DNA of 32,327 nucleotides from Verrucomicrobiota bacterium. GTDB taxonomy: Bacteria; Verrucomicrobiota; Verrucomicrobiia; Chthoniobacterales; UBA10450. Made by a program: the position numbers and the translations under genes. Position 1 is the stretch's first letter. Each line of letters begins with the position of its first letter. The DNA lies in assembly GCA_003219465.1 (NCBI GenBank), contig QHOX01000163.1:1-32327 (forward strand). The letters run 5' to 3'. The notes beneath the pieces are model-generated. The model was not told the DNA's origin. It saw only the letters and a program-made list of their open reading frames with translations, and searched no databases. This document shows, one piece after another, positions 25,273 through 32,212 of this stretch.

Positions 25273-25518
25273 TTACGGCGGCGTGATCATCGAGTCAGTC
25301 ACGTGCAAACGGGTCACTCTTAGTTCGCCAATTTCTAGTCGCTTGATTTTTGCGCGGCCGATAACCAAACGGCCAATCGCTATGAAACCGATGGCGATAG
25401 CGCTCAGGGCAACAGCGCCGACCGCAATCGCGCCAATTGATTGCGCTCCCACAGCGAGCGCGCGAATTGCAACGGGTCCGAAGGCTACACGTGTTTCCTC
25501 AATCTCGTTTGATTTCAT
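25273..25518 (-). CDS. Small repetitive hydrophobic IG/AIAVGA-repeat protein
   Basis: The 81-residue protein has a central run of five-residue steps (AIRAL, AVGAQ, SIGAI, AVGAV, ALSAI, AIGFI, AIGRL), changing to IGRAKIKRLEIGELRVTRLH. This pattern fits either a solenoid of short beta rungs or a compact membrane segment. Similar small proteins occur in several phyla, with unknown function. Its ATG overlaps the stop of the lipoprotein gene (ATGA, 25515-25518), so the two are translationally coupled. That coupling and the regular repeat argue strongly that it is real. Confidence 0.65.
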   Translation of the reverse strand: MKSNEIEETRVAFGPVAIRALAVGAQSIGAIAVGAVALSAIAIGFIAIGRLVIGRAKIKRLEIGELRVTRLHVTDSMITPP

Positions 25519-25868
25519 CTCGTTATCTCCGCGCTCGTGACTTCAACGTAGCTGCAGTTCGATTGTCCGCCACGTCGCCATTTTCCAGAAATATGGACTC
25601 GCCGGTTTTTCTTTGCGGCCTCAGTGAGTATTTTCGTTTCTTGCTTCGGCGCACCGAGCCAGGCCGTTGACCCCGCGCTCCGAAAATTAAACATGATTTG
25701 CGGCGTGCACGGCTCGCCGGCATACAAGCTAACCGAGCCGATTTTGTCGAAGCGCAAACCGGCCGGCACCGCCCTCATCTGCGCCGCGGGCTTTTTTATC
25801 TCGGCACAACCGGCCATTCCGGTCAGCACAGCGCCTGCGACGACTAAACTTGATAAAATCTTTTTCAT
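25515..25868 (-). CDS. Small predicted lipoprotein
   Basis: The protein has 117 residues from the ATG at 25868 (MKKILSSLVVAGAVLTGMAG, then CAE). It has a lipoprotein signal with the lipid-bearing Cys at about 21. The longer open frame to 26021 is rejected because it puts the signal internally. The mature part is basic and has two further cysteines (GEPCTPQIMF, QSNCSYVEV) that could form a disulfide in the periplasm. No known domain is recognised. It is coupled by a four-base overlap to the IG-repeat gene and is divergent from the gene starting at 25894. Confidence 0.7.
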   Translation of the reverse strand: MKKILSSLVVAGAVLTGMAGCAEIKKPAAQMRAVPAGLRFDKIGSVSLYAGEPCTPQIMFNFRSAGSTAWLGAPKQETKILTEAAKKNRRVHISGKWRRGGQSNCSYVEVTSAEITR

Positions 25869-25893
25869 TCCGAAGAAATCAGACGGCTCGCAC

Positions 25894-26385
25894 ATGTTTC
25901 TTGTTATCGACATTCGAACCGCTAACGTCGATAGCAACATGAACATTTTGCTCAAATCGCTGCCAGCCGTCGAAGCGCACTTCGGCAAGAAGGCGACGAT
26001 GGCATCCAACCTCCTGGACATGGTTGCTGAAGGCGAGAAGGCTCATGGCTTTCTAACGGGAACGATGGATAACGGATGGGACGTGACGGTTGGCTTGTTC
26101 AATGACAAAGTGCGCTACGTCAGATTCAAGAAGCGGACCGCCACAAAATGGACAGAAGCAGACATGCGAACAGTGTTGATGCAGATCGGACCCTACTCGA
26201 ACTGGTCGCGTTCGCCGGCGGACTCCGACTACTTCGACTATGCGGAGAAACAGGGCGACAACCTCATCGCAAGCGCGACCGGCTGGCAAACGCCAGCGCG
26301 TACTCGCGTGTTCATCTATATACCGGTTGTGTCGGGTGAAATCGGGATCATGCCCGATAAAAACGCTGTCGACCAAAAAGCGTAG
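25894..26385 (+). CDS. Hypothetical protein
   Basis: I do not recognise the family. The frame is open from 25624, but its first 270 bases are antisense to the lipoprotein gene, so I start at the ATG at 25894 (163 residues). The ATG at 25939 (MNILLKSLPAVEAHFGKKAT) is an alternative. The protein is soluble and mixed alpha/beta: an N-terminal helix pair, a beta hairpin (GWDVTVGLFNDKVRYVRFKK) and a Tyr/Trp-rich region (MQIGPYSNWSRSPADSDYFD). The hairpin resembles small exported proteins of soil bacteria that measure predicted versus actual values, but no signal peptide is present, so the true N-terminus may be lost. The following 26386-26517 shows nothing recognisable. Confidence 0.55.
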   Translation: MFLVIDIRTANVDSNMNILLKSLPAVEAHFGKKATMASNLLDMVAEGEKAHGFLTGTMDNGWDVTVGLFNDKVRYVRFKKRTATKWTEADMRTVLMQIGPYSNWSRSPADSDYFDYAEKQGDNLIASATGWQTPARTRVFIYIPVVSGEIGIMPDKNAVDQKA

Positions 26386-26517
26386 CAGCAAACAACGCGG
26401 TGCGGAGCGCTCGAAGGGGCGTTCAATCGGAGGCAGAGATGAGACAGTCCAAGTGCCAGTTGCGTGAGCACGATTGCAAACACGCCATCTGAAGCCCTCG
26501 AGAATGGGGTTACACAC

Positions 26518-27078
26518 CTACTTCGTGTGACTGCTGCTTCGATTGTGAGGTTCTTCGCTTCGGTCGGAATGACAGCGCATCGCGATTTTGCACGCAAGAT
26601 AGGCTGAAAAATAACCCGCGTAACGCTTCTGCAAGTCCGGGCGTTGCCAATCTTTGCCTGTTAAAGTTTTCCGGCAATTAGGCGCGCCGCAGTTGCATTC
26701 CAGGGAATAATCGTCATCATCGGTCATCGCCCAATCGTGCGTGAGCTCTTCGCCGGAGCGAATGTCCCGCATGGCCACGAAGGTGATCTCGCCTCGAATG
26801 CCGAGATTCGGATCGCATGAGTGATTCAGATACAACATGGACGACTCGCGCTCTTCATCGCTCACCGGCGCGATGAACAAATCTTCGTCGATCTGAATTT
26901 CCACCGGGCCCAGTCGAGGCGAGATTTGTTCACGCAAAGTCTTTCGATCGACAATGTGCCCGCCTTTCGCCGCCACGATTTCATCTTTCCCGATGTCCGT
27001 CGTGGCAAACAAACCACGCCCATGGATATTACTCGCGCGCACTTGCGTTTTCGGAGAGCGATAGGAAAGCGGCATCAT
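26518..27078 (-). CDS. SET-domain protein (putative lysine methyltransferase)
   Basis: The 186-residue protein carries a compact SET domain. It opens with VRASNIHGRGLFATTDIGKD. The pseudoknot motif is LNHSCDPN (84-91), followed by DIRSGEELTHDW. A post-SET-like Cys cluster (Cys128, Cys130, Cys135; LECNCGAPNCRK) would bind zinc with the NHSC cysteine. Bacterial SET proteins may methylate ribosomal or DNA-binding proteins; the target here is unknown. Residues 169-186 (CHSDRSEEPHNRSSSHTK) are encoded by a dispersed repeat and probably replaced the original stop. It is divergent from the MFS gene with a REPIN between them. Confidence 0.88.
   Translation of the reverse strand: MMPLSYRSPKTQVRASNIHGRGLFATTDIGKDEIVAAKGGHIVDRKTLREQISPRLGPVEIQIDEDLFIAPVSDEERESSMLYLNHSCDPNLGIRGEITFVAMRDIRSGEELTHDWAMTDDDDYSLECNCGAPNCRKTLTGKDWQRPDLQKRYAGYFSAYLACKIAMRCHSDRSEEPHNRSSSHTK
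26525..26573. repeat. Dispersed repeat forming the 3' end of the SET gene
   Basis: Read on the minus strand it gives TGTCATTCCGACCGAAGCGA followed by AGAACCTCACAATCGAAGC, a relative of the repeat after ahcY. It is translated as HSDRSEEPHNRSS, a peptide that signals read-through into this repeat. Confidence 0.6.
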
Positions 27079-27095
27079 AATTCAGCGACAGATTA

Positions 27096-27155
27096 GTTGT
27101 AGAGGCGCTTGTGCCAAGTGGCTTGTTCGGCGGTTGACACAACCGCCCCTACAAC
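27096..27155. repeat. REPIN-like element between SET and MFS genes
   Basis: GTTGTAGAGGCG and CGCCCCTACAAC are inverted ends. Internal hairpins are GGCGCTTGTGCC and the perfect GGCGGTTG-ACA-CAACCGCC. It occupies most of the 99-base gap between two divergent starts. Confidence 0.75.
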
Positions 27156-27177
27156 GTTGCGTTCATGCTCTGTCCTC

Positions 27178-28479
27178 ATGAAATCACGCCCTGCCGCGGT
27201 CATTTTTATTCTCGTCACGGTGACACTCGACATCCTGGCGATGGGTTTGATTATCCCCGTTTTGCCCAAGCTGATTCTCGATTTTCTAGGAGGTGAGATG
27301 ACAAATGCGGCGAAATGGAGCGCCCGGTTCGCGGTGGTCTTTGCGCTTATGCAATTTCTCTTTTCACCCTGGCTCGGCGTTTTGTCGGATCGATTCGGCA
27401 GACGGCCAATCATCCTGCTCTCCAATCTAGGTCTCGGCTTGGATTACATCGTGATGGCCATGGCGCCCACGTTAAACTGGCTTTTCCTCGGGCGAATCAT
27501 TTCCGGAATTACCACTTCAAGTATTCCCACCGCAATGGCCTACATCGCTGACGTCACGCCGAAGGAAAAACGAGCCGGGGCTTTCGGCCTGATCGGCGTG
27601 GCATTCGGCATCGGATTCACTTTCGGACCTGCGATTGGCGGACTGGCCGGCGATATCAATCCGCGGCTTGCGTTTTGGATCGCAGCCGGTCTTAGCCTAG
27701 CGAATTGGCTCTGGGGCTACTTCTTCGTTCCCGAGTCGCTCTCGCGCGAACAACGAAAAGCCTTTGAACTACGCCGTGCGAATCCTGTTGGTTCGCTAAC
27801 ACTACTACGTTCGCATCACGAACTTTGGCGACTGACCACGATCCAGTTTCTTGCCTATCTTTCTCATAACGTTTTTAGCGTTTGGGCGTTGTACGCAATC
27901 TATCGTTACAAATGGAGCCAGGGAATGATCGGAATCTCACTGATGATCGTCGGCATCGTTACTGCGGTCATTTCAGGAGGGTTGACGGGCCGAATGGTAG
28001 CGCGCTTCGGCGAAAAGCGGACACTTTACATCGGTCAGTTTTTTGGTGCGAGCGGAATGGTGCTTGCCGGCCTGGCTAAAACCGGCGCTTGGTTGCTCGC
28101 TTCAATCCCAATCATTTCGCTATGGAATATTTCAATGCCGGCGGCCCAAAGCATGATGACTCACCGCGTAAGCGAGCGAGAACAAGGCGAGTTGCAAGGT
28201 GCGCTGCAAAGTATGCGTTCAATCACATTCATCATCGGACCGTGGGTGTTCCTGCGAATTTTTGGGTGGTTCATCGACGCAAAAAATCCGATTCACCTGC
28301 CGGGAGCGCCTTATTTTCTTGCAGGCGCCTTACTTTTCACCGCGATGCTCATGGCAACGCGCGTGGAACAACCGGAGATCCGATCAGTCTCGATGGGTCC
28401 TGTTCCCGACGTGGTCGCACCAGAAAGCATACCCTCGGCAGCCATTGCGCCGATCGTTGATTCACAAGAAAAGATTTGA
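27178..28479 (+). CDS. MFS transporter, TetA-like
   Basis: The protein has 433 residues from the ATG at 27178 (MKSRPAAVIFILVTVTLDIL), with about twelve membrane helices in two halves. VTLDILAMGLIIPVLPKLI in helix 1 and motif A (GVLSDRFGRRPII, 67-79) are typical of the TetA class of drug:proton antiporters, as is SGITTSSIPTAMAYIADVTP with KEKRAGAFGLIGVAFGIGFT and FGPAIGG (motif C region). The substrate is unknown; many chromosomal relatives do not confer tetracycline resistance. The upstream frame to 27109 is within the REPIN and is rejected. No TetR-type regulator is adjacent. The Cys-containing exported protein gene follows after 31 bases. Confidence 0.9.
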   Translation: MKSRPAAVIFILVTVTLDILAMGLIIPVLPKLILDFLGGEMTNAAKWSARFAVVFALMQFLFSPWLGVLSDRFGRRPIILLSNLGLGLDYIVMAMAPTLNWLFLGRIISGITTSSIPTAMAYIADVTPKEKRAGAFGLIGVAFGIGFTFGPAIGGLAGDINPRLAFWIAAGLSLANWLWGYFFVPESLSREQRKAFELRRANPVGSLTLLRSHHELWRLTTIQFLAYLSHNVFSVWALYAIYRYKWSQGMIGISLMIVGIVTAVISGGLTGRMVARFGEKRTLYIGQFFGASGMVLAGLAKTGAWLLASIPIISLWNISMPAAQSMMTHRVSEREQGELQGALQSMRSITFIIGPWVFLRIFGWFIDAKNPIHLPGAPYFLAGALLFTAMLMATRVEQPEIRSVSMGPVPDVVAPESIPSAAIAPIVDSQEKI

Positions 28480-28510
28480 GTACTCGCGCCGCGGAAACTA
28501 TTTGGAGGAT

Positions 28511-28909
28511 GTGAACGCGACCACACGCTACGCCGTTGTTGCAATTGCGATCTGCTCATGGATCGCGGTCTCGAATCATTGCGCGTTCGCAGCGGTTTCA
28601 GCGGAAAACGACAAGGCAGAAACCGAATGCCCGTTTCATTCCAAACCTGCAAAGCAAAAGGAACAATCCTCGCAGGTGCAGTGCTGCAAGGTCCTGCGCG
28701 CTGTCGTTCTCGCGAAGACAAAGGATTGGGCACGCAACGATGCGAAATTCTGCGACGCTCATTTTCCCGTTCAGGCAGGATTCGTCGCGTATTCGTTGCG
28801 AGCTGTTCCGCCGCTGTTACTCGACACCGGTCCTCCCGGCGCATTTTCTTTCGCTGAATTGATCTTGCAGCAGAGCCTTCTCGCTCACGCTCCACCGGAG
28901 CTCCGGTAG
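28511..28909 (+). CDS. Exported cysteine-containing hypothetical protein
   Basis: The protein has 132 residues from a GTG at 28511, with GGAGG just upstream (tight spacing of two bases). The N-terminus (NATTRYAVVAIAICSWIAVS, then NHCAFA) is a signal peptide. The mature protein has ECPFHSKP, QCCKVLRAVV and FCDAHF, so four cysteines and nearby His residues could bind a metal. A C-terminal hydrophobic stretch (FSFAELILQQSLLA) follows. No family is recognised. Its stop TAG is the TAG of the GTAG starting the next REPIN. It precedes the heavy-metal-domain gene by 122 bases, so a shared metal-related role is a reasonable inference. Confidence 0.65.
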   Translation: MNATTRYAVVAIAICSWIAVSNHCAFAAVSAENDKAETECPFHSKPAKQKEQSSQVQCCKVLRAVVLAKTKDWARNDAKFCDAHFPVQAGFVAYSLRAVPPLLLDTGPPGAFSFAELILQQSLLAHAPPELR

Positions 28910-28957
28910 GGACATCGCGCTGCGATGTTCCGTCGGCGCAGCAGCGCCGTCCCTATC
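28905..28957. repeat. REPIN-like element supplying a stop codon
   Basis: GGTAGGGACATCGCGCTGCG starts the element and GTCCCTATC ends it. Internal hairpins are GACATCGC...GCGATGTTC and GGCGCAGCAGCGCC. It resembles 1099-1149. Its TAG (28907-28909) ends the preceding gene. Confidence 0.7.
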
Positions 28958-28958
28958 A

Positions 28959-29025
28959 CTGTAGCGGCAGGCGTGCCGCCTGCATTTGCGCAGACCGCCG
29001 CAGCCGACACGGCTGCCACTATAGA
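28959..29025. repeat. Second REPIN-like element, adjacent
   Basis: CTGTAGCGGCAGGCGTGCCG opens the left hairpin (GCAGGC...GCCTGC). The right hairpin is the perfect GCAGCCG-ACA-CGGCTGC, followed by CACTATAG. It ends seven bases before the next start codon. Confidence 0.7.
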
Positions 29026-29031
29026 CACTCG

Positions 29032-30588
29032 ATGAATCGGCATCTCCTAGTTCTGATCAGTGCAATCGCACTCGCTGCGCGTGCGCCACTCGGTGCAATT
29101 GATCTCAGCCACGCGAACAGTGAGCACGATTACGAACATCAACATGAGAAGATGCAGCAGTACACCTGCCTGATGCATCCCGATGTCATAACGGATCATC
29201 CGGGAAATTGTCCGAAATGCGGGATGAAACTCGTGCCGCTGAAAGAGAAGAAACGCCGAACGTCCAACATCGAACGTCCAACGCCGACCGCGCGGGCGAC
29301 TGAAACTCATGAGTCGCATACGGCGCATGCCTCACATGAAATGCATGAGATGCAGATGGAAATGCATTCCACAGTGGACCTCGCGGATCCGATGAGCCGC
29401 GAAGGCTCGGGCACAAGCTGGCTGCCGGATTCGTCGCCAATGTACGGCCGAATGTTCATGTTCGGCGAGAATATGCTGATGTTGCATGGTGCGATTTTTC
29501 CGCGTTACACAAATGTCAGCACGCGACGCGGCGACGATCGGATCGATGCACCAAACTGGTTTATGGGGATGTATTCCCATCCGCTTTGGGATAATGCGCA
29601 GTTCGGTTCCCGCTTAATGATGAGTCTCGATCCGCTCACCGAACAAGGACGCGGTTATCCCCTTCTGTTTCAAACCGGTGAATCGTGGAATGGAGAACCG
29701 CTGCACGACCGCCAACATCCGCACGATCTTTTCGACGAACTTTCTTTCAGCCTCTCGCAAAAGTTCGAGCACGATCTGAGCGCCTACGTCTATTTCGGTT
29801 ATCCGGGTGAGCCGGCGCTCGGTCCGCCCGCATTCATGCATCGCCCGTCGGCGATGGATGATCCAGACGCACCGATCGGACATCACTGGCAGGATTCCAC
29901 CCATATCACATTCGGAGTAGCAACTGGCGGGTTGCAATGGCGCGATATAAAAATCGAAGGCAGCATTTTCACTGGGCGCGAACCGGATGAGGATCGATAC
30001 GATTTCGACCGGCCGCGTTTTGATTCATACAGCGGCCGCCTCTCCTGGAATCCCACGCGAAATCTGGCGCTGCAAGTTTCGTACGGTTACATCAAGAGTC
30101 CCGAAGAGCTCCATCCCGAAACAAACATCCATCGCACGACTGCTTCGGCCATTTACAATTTACCGCTCGGCCACGACACCAACTGGTCGAACACGTTTGT
30201 CTGGGGCCAGAACAACGCCACTGAGGAAGGCAAAACGCAATCATTCTTGATTGAGTCAGATTACCAGCGTGGCCGCGACACGGTTTACGTTCGCTGGGAA
30301 CGCGTGCAGAAATCCGGACACGAACTTGTGCTCAAACCTTTCGATGAATCGGAAATTTTTCCAGTGAGCGGGTACTCGCTCGGCTACGTCCGCGACTTGT
30401 CGCATGGCAAAGGTATCGACATTGGTCTCGGCACGCAATTCACCATCAACGACCGCCCCGATTCTCTCGACCGCTACTATGGCGACGATCTCGGTTACGC
30501 GTTCCAATTTTTCCTCCGCATTCGCCCCTCCCTTCACAGTCATGCGGCAAACGAGCACGCGGAGCACGTCGCGGGAATGGAAAAATAA
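29032..30588 (+). CDS. Heavy-metal-binding domain fused to a probable outer-membrane beta-barrel
   Basis: The 518-residue protein has a signal peptide (MNRHLLVLISAIALAARAPL, then GA). Residues 44-69 form a heavy-metal-binding domain (YTCLMHPDV, then PGNCPKCGMKLVP) usually found on CusB-type efflux proteins and copper ATPases. A His/Met-rich linker follows (HESHTAHASHEMHEMQMEMH, 93-112), suited to Cu(I) or Ag(I). From about 125 to 500 the sequence is Tyr/Trp-rich with alternating strands (GRLSWNPTRNLALQVSYGYI, TVYVRWERVQKSGHELVLKP, GYAFQFFLRI), typical of an outer-membrane barrel. I infer a metal-binding surface or periplasmic domain attached to a porin-like barrel. It could act in copper export or uptake. 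No CusA, CusB or CopA gene is in the window. Confidence 0.8.
   Translation: MNRHLLVLISAIALAARAPLGAIDLSHANSEHDYEHQHEKMQQYTCLMHPDVITDHPGNCPKCGMKLVPLKEKKRRTSNIERPTPTARATETHESHTAHASHEMHEMQMEMHSTVDLADPMSREGSGTSWLPDSSPMYGRMFMFGENMLMLHGAIFPRYTNVSTRRGDDRIDAPNWFMGMYSHPLWDNAQFGSRLMMSLDPLTEQGRGYPLLFQTGESWNGEPLHDRQHPHDLFDELSFSLSQKFEHDLSAYVYFGYPGEPALGPPAFMHRPSAMDDPDAPIGHHWQDSTHITFGVATGGLQWRDIKIEGSIFTGREPDEDRYDFDRPRFDSYSGRLSWNPTRNLALQVSYGYIKSPEELHPETNIHRTTASAIYNLPLGHDTNWSNTFVWGQNNATEEGKTQSFLIESDYQRGRDTVYVRWERVQKSGHELVLKPFDESEIFPVSGYSLGYVRDLSHGKGIDIGLGTQFTINDRPDSLDRYYGDDLGYAFQFFLRIRPSLHSHAANEHAEHVAGMEK
29258..29285. repeat. 14-bp tandem repeat inside the metal-binding protein linker
   Basis: GAACGTCCAACATC and GAACGTCCAACGCC lie back to back, encoding part of RRTSNIERPTPT just after the metal-binding domain. 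I recognise this motif as a common intergenic repeat type in related genomes, here carried in frame. Confidence 0.55.
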
Positions 30589-30591
30589 TCT

Positions 30592-30643
30592 GGTAGGGCG
30601 CGACCAAGCTTGCCCTGAGCGAAGTCGAGCGGTCGCGCCCTGG
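30592..30643. repeat. GTAG-hairpin element after the barrel gene
   Basis: GTAG is followed by a perfect 10-bp stem (GGGCGCGACC with GGTCGCGCCC) around a 25-base loop containing CCTGAGCGAAGTCGAGC, another short repeat motif. It begins four bases after the stop codon and might also halt transcription. The rest of 30644-30713 shows nothing. Confidence 0.6.
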
Positions 30644-30713
30644 GTTCTCGTTAGGACGTTTCCCAGCGTTACTGGATTTAGCGCGGATGGAACGCACTAA
30701 ATCCCATTATCCG

Positions 30714-31118
30714 TCAGAGCTCGAATCTTATCTGAACAGCCTCGGTAACCTGCGCCTCGATTCTTACTTCAACTTGGCCCGATTCGTCGTCACAATCCGC
30801 ATCCACAGCTACGATCTTGCAGGCTGCCCCTGTGGCCGCCAGCTGCGCCGGTGCTCTCCCTGGATAGTCGACAGTCGTTTTCGTAAACAAAGCTGTCGCA
30901 ATTGCCCGAACGAACTGCTCATTTTTCAAACCCAGCCCCAGCAGGGCAGCAAATATTTCGTTGTTTGATAGAGTGATATTGTCTTGAGAAGACACGTCTA
31001 GATCTGAGTGAGACTGTCCATCAATAACGAACAGCTGCTTCGCATCATTAGGGCCGGCGACTACCGCGTCAAGCTGTTGAAGATTTTGGATTTGATCCGA
31101 TTGAATTTTAGTTGCCAT
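30714..31118 (-). CDS. Hypothetical protein (134 aa)
   Basis: I do not recognise the family. I start at the ATG at 31118 (MATKIQSDQIQNLQQLDAVV), which has AGG nine bases upstream. The frame remains open to 31274, but that extension has no clear features. The protein is soluble and acidic. A hydrophobic helix region (IFAALLGLGLKNEQFVRAIA) is followed by a beta-rich end (CKIVAVDADCDDESGQVEVR, then IEAQVTEAVQIRFEL). Two cysteines flank the last part. No operon partner is present; it converges with the barrel gene. The region 31119-31329 upstream of it shows nothing recognisable. Confidence 0.6.
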   Translation of the reverse strand: MATKIQSDQIQNLQQLDAVVAGPNDAKQLFVIDGQSHSDLDVSSQDNITLSNNEIFAALLGLGLKNEQFVRAIATALFTKTTVDYPGRAPAQLAATGAACKIVAVDADCDDESGQVEVRIEAQVTEAVQIRFEL

Positions 31119-31329
31119 ACGAACCTGTGCAATTTTCTTTTTATGGACTATGAGATGGCTTTTCACCGCTCCGGGTGACAATGCTTTTCTTGTCCATCCA
31201 AGTGTTATCATCTGGACGGGGCGACCAAGCCAAAGCTCCGGACATTTCGGGAGCTTCTGACCAATCTCTCTCATCGCGAGTTACCAATGAAAGAAGGGGA
31301 AAGAACCTGAGCAAATCTATCTTCGGAAG

Positions 31330-31640
31330 ATGTTTTCACTTCGGGTTGGACTGGCTGGCATGGCGTTCTTCTTTCCGATCCTGATTTGATTGGCGGTTGT
31401 CTTGCGACGGTTGCTATCCAAGGCTCAATTACTATCACGCCACCGTGCACGCCTTGCCTGAACACCCAATCGGTCTAGGGGTAATGCGTGATTATTCGTT
31501 GGCATGCTCTTTGCGGTCGCGTTATTCTCATTGTGTATGGACATCACTATACCTGAGAATTACGCGCTCAATCTCGCCGGCGCCATCGCGCTTGGAGTCG
31601 CGCTATTTCCAATGCAATGGTCTGCTTGCGACAAGGCGAA
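31330..31640 (+). pseudogene. Frameshifted small membrane protein gene
   Basis: The pieces read as one protein across frames: MFSLRVGLAGMAFFFPILI (31330-31386), IGGCLATVAIQGSI (from 31389), YYHATVHALPEHPIGLGVMR (from 31430), then LFVGMLFAVALF and ENYALNLAGAIALGVALFPM (from 31492). Together they match a widespread bacterial membrane protein type with a QGSIS-YYH-MRD-FVG core. Each junction is consistent with loss of one base, three in about 110 bp. Either the gene is decaying or the sequence has single-base errors here. The typical last membrane helices after ALFPMQWS are not recognisable. Confidence 0.6.
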
Positions 31641-32178
31641 GCAAAAATTCTACCATCGTTTGTATCGAACACTCGACTGCTTAACGATCGGATTTCCCAC
31701 CCTCGCCTTTGTCTCAACTTTCGTCGCCTCCATCATCGTCGTTGGCTCGGCCGAAGTGACCCACGGTGAGAGAACCAATTCCGGCGCAGTTTTCTTCGAA
31801 GGTGCACGTGCCGTGAAAGCCGGGCTAAGTTTTGGCTGGGGTGAGCCCGCGATGAGCCGAACAATAGTGACACAAACGATGTTCATTCGGCACACGGCGA
31901 CTGAACTTCAACGCCGCACGGCTGAGAAAAATGCCAAGACTTATTACGCGCATCTTGCGCCTAAGAAGAAGGCGGATCTCAAAGCAAAGAAAATCCGCTA
32001 CCTTCTCGTTCCTACAGTGAAAAGCGAAGAGACTTCGCCAAAGGCTAAGGAGGTTCGGATGACGTGGGATACGCAGAGCGAATCTCTCGTCGACAACTAT
32101 GTCTACGAATTTGAAAACCCGCCGGCTGTTGGGACCGTTGCTACGGTCGGGGGTTACACAGCGGAATCTGTTCCGTGA
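31504..32178 (+). CDS. Composite open frame: membrane-protein remnant joined to a hypothetical envelope protein
   Basis: The 224-residue frame is open from ATG 31504, but its first 45 residues belong to the frameshifted membrane protein. From about residue 60 it changes character. LAFVSTFVASIIVVGSAEV looks like a lipoprotein signal whose Cys is replaced by Ser. Next is EGARAVKAGLSFGWGEPAMS, then a soluble basic region (YYAHLAPKKKADLKAKKIRY, MTWDTQSESLVDNYVYEFEN) resembling small hypothetical proteins of Verrucomicrobiota. The second part may once have been its own gene, now lacking a start codon. I cannot tell whether any protein is made. Confidence 0.4.
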   Translation: MLFAVALFSLCMDITIPENYALNLAGAIALGVALFPMQWSACDKAKQKFYHRLYRTLDCLTIGFPTLAFVSTFVASIIVVGSAEVTHGERTNSGAVFFEGARAVKAGLSFGWGEPAMSRTIVTQTMFIRHTATELQRRTAEKNAKTYYAHLAPKKKADLKAKKIRYLLVPTVKSEETSPKAKEVRMTWDTQSESLVDNYVYEFENPPAVGTVATVGGYTAESVP

Positions 32179-32212
32179 CTCGCGCGTCAGGGTTGCGGAA
32201 CTTAGGCGTTAG

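Noticed and set aside
25624-25893. N-terminal extension of the plus-strand hypothetical gene
   Set aside because: It is antisense to the lipoprotein gene with a clear lipobox, and the extension has no recognisable features.
28199-28510. N-terminal extension of the exported Cys protein
   Set aside because: It overlaps the end of the MFS gene in another frame; the signal peptide and GGAGG place the start at 28511.
31119-31274. N-terminal extension of the 134-residue hypothetical protein
   Set aside because: It has no domain or good ribosome site, while the ATG at 31118 has AGG at proper spacing; the longer form remains possible.
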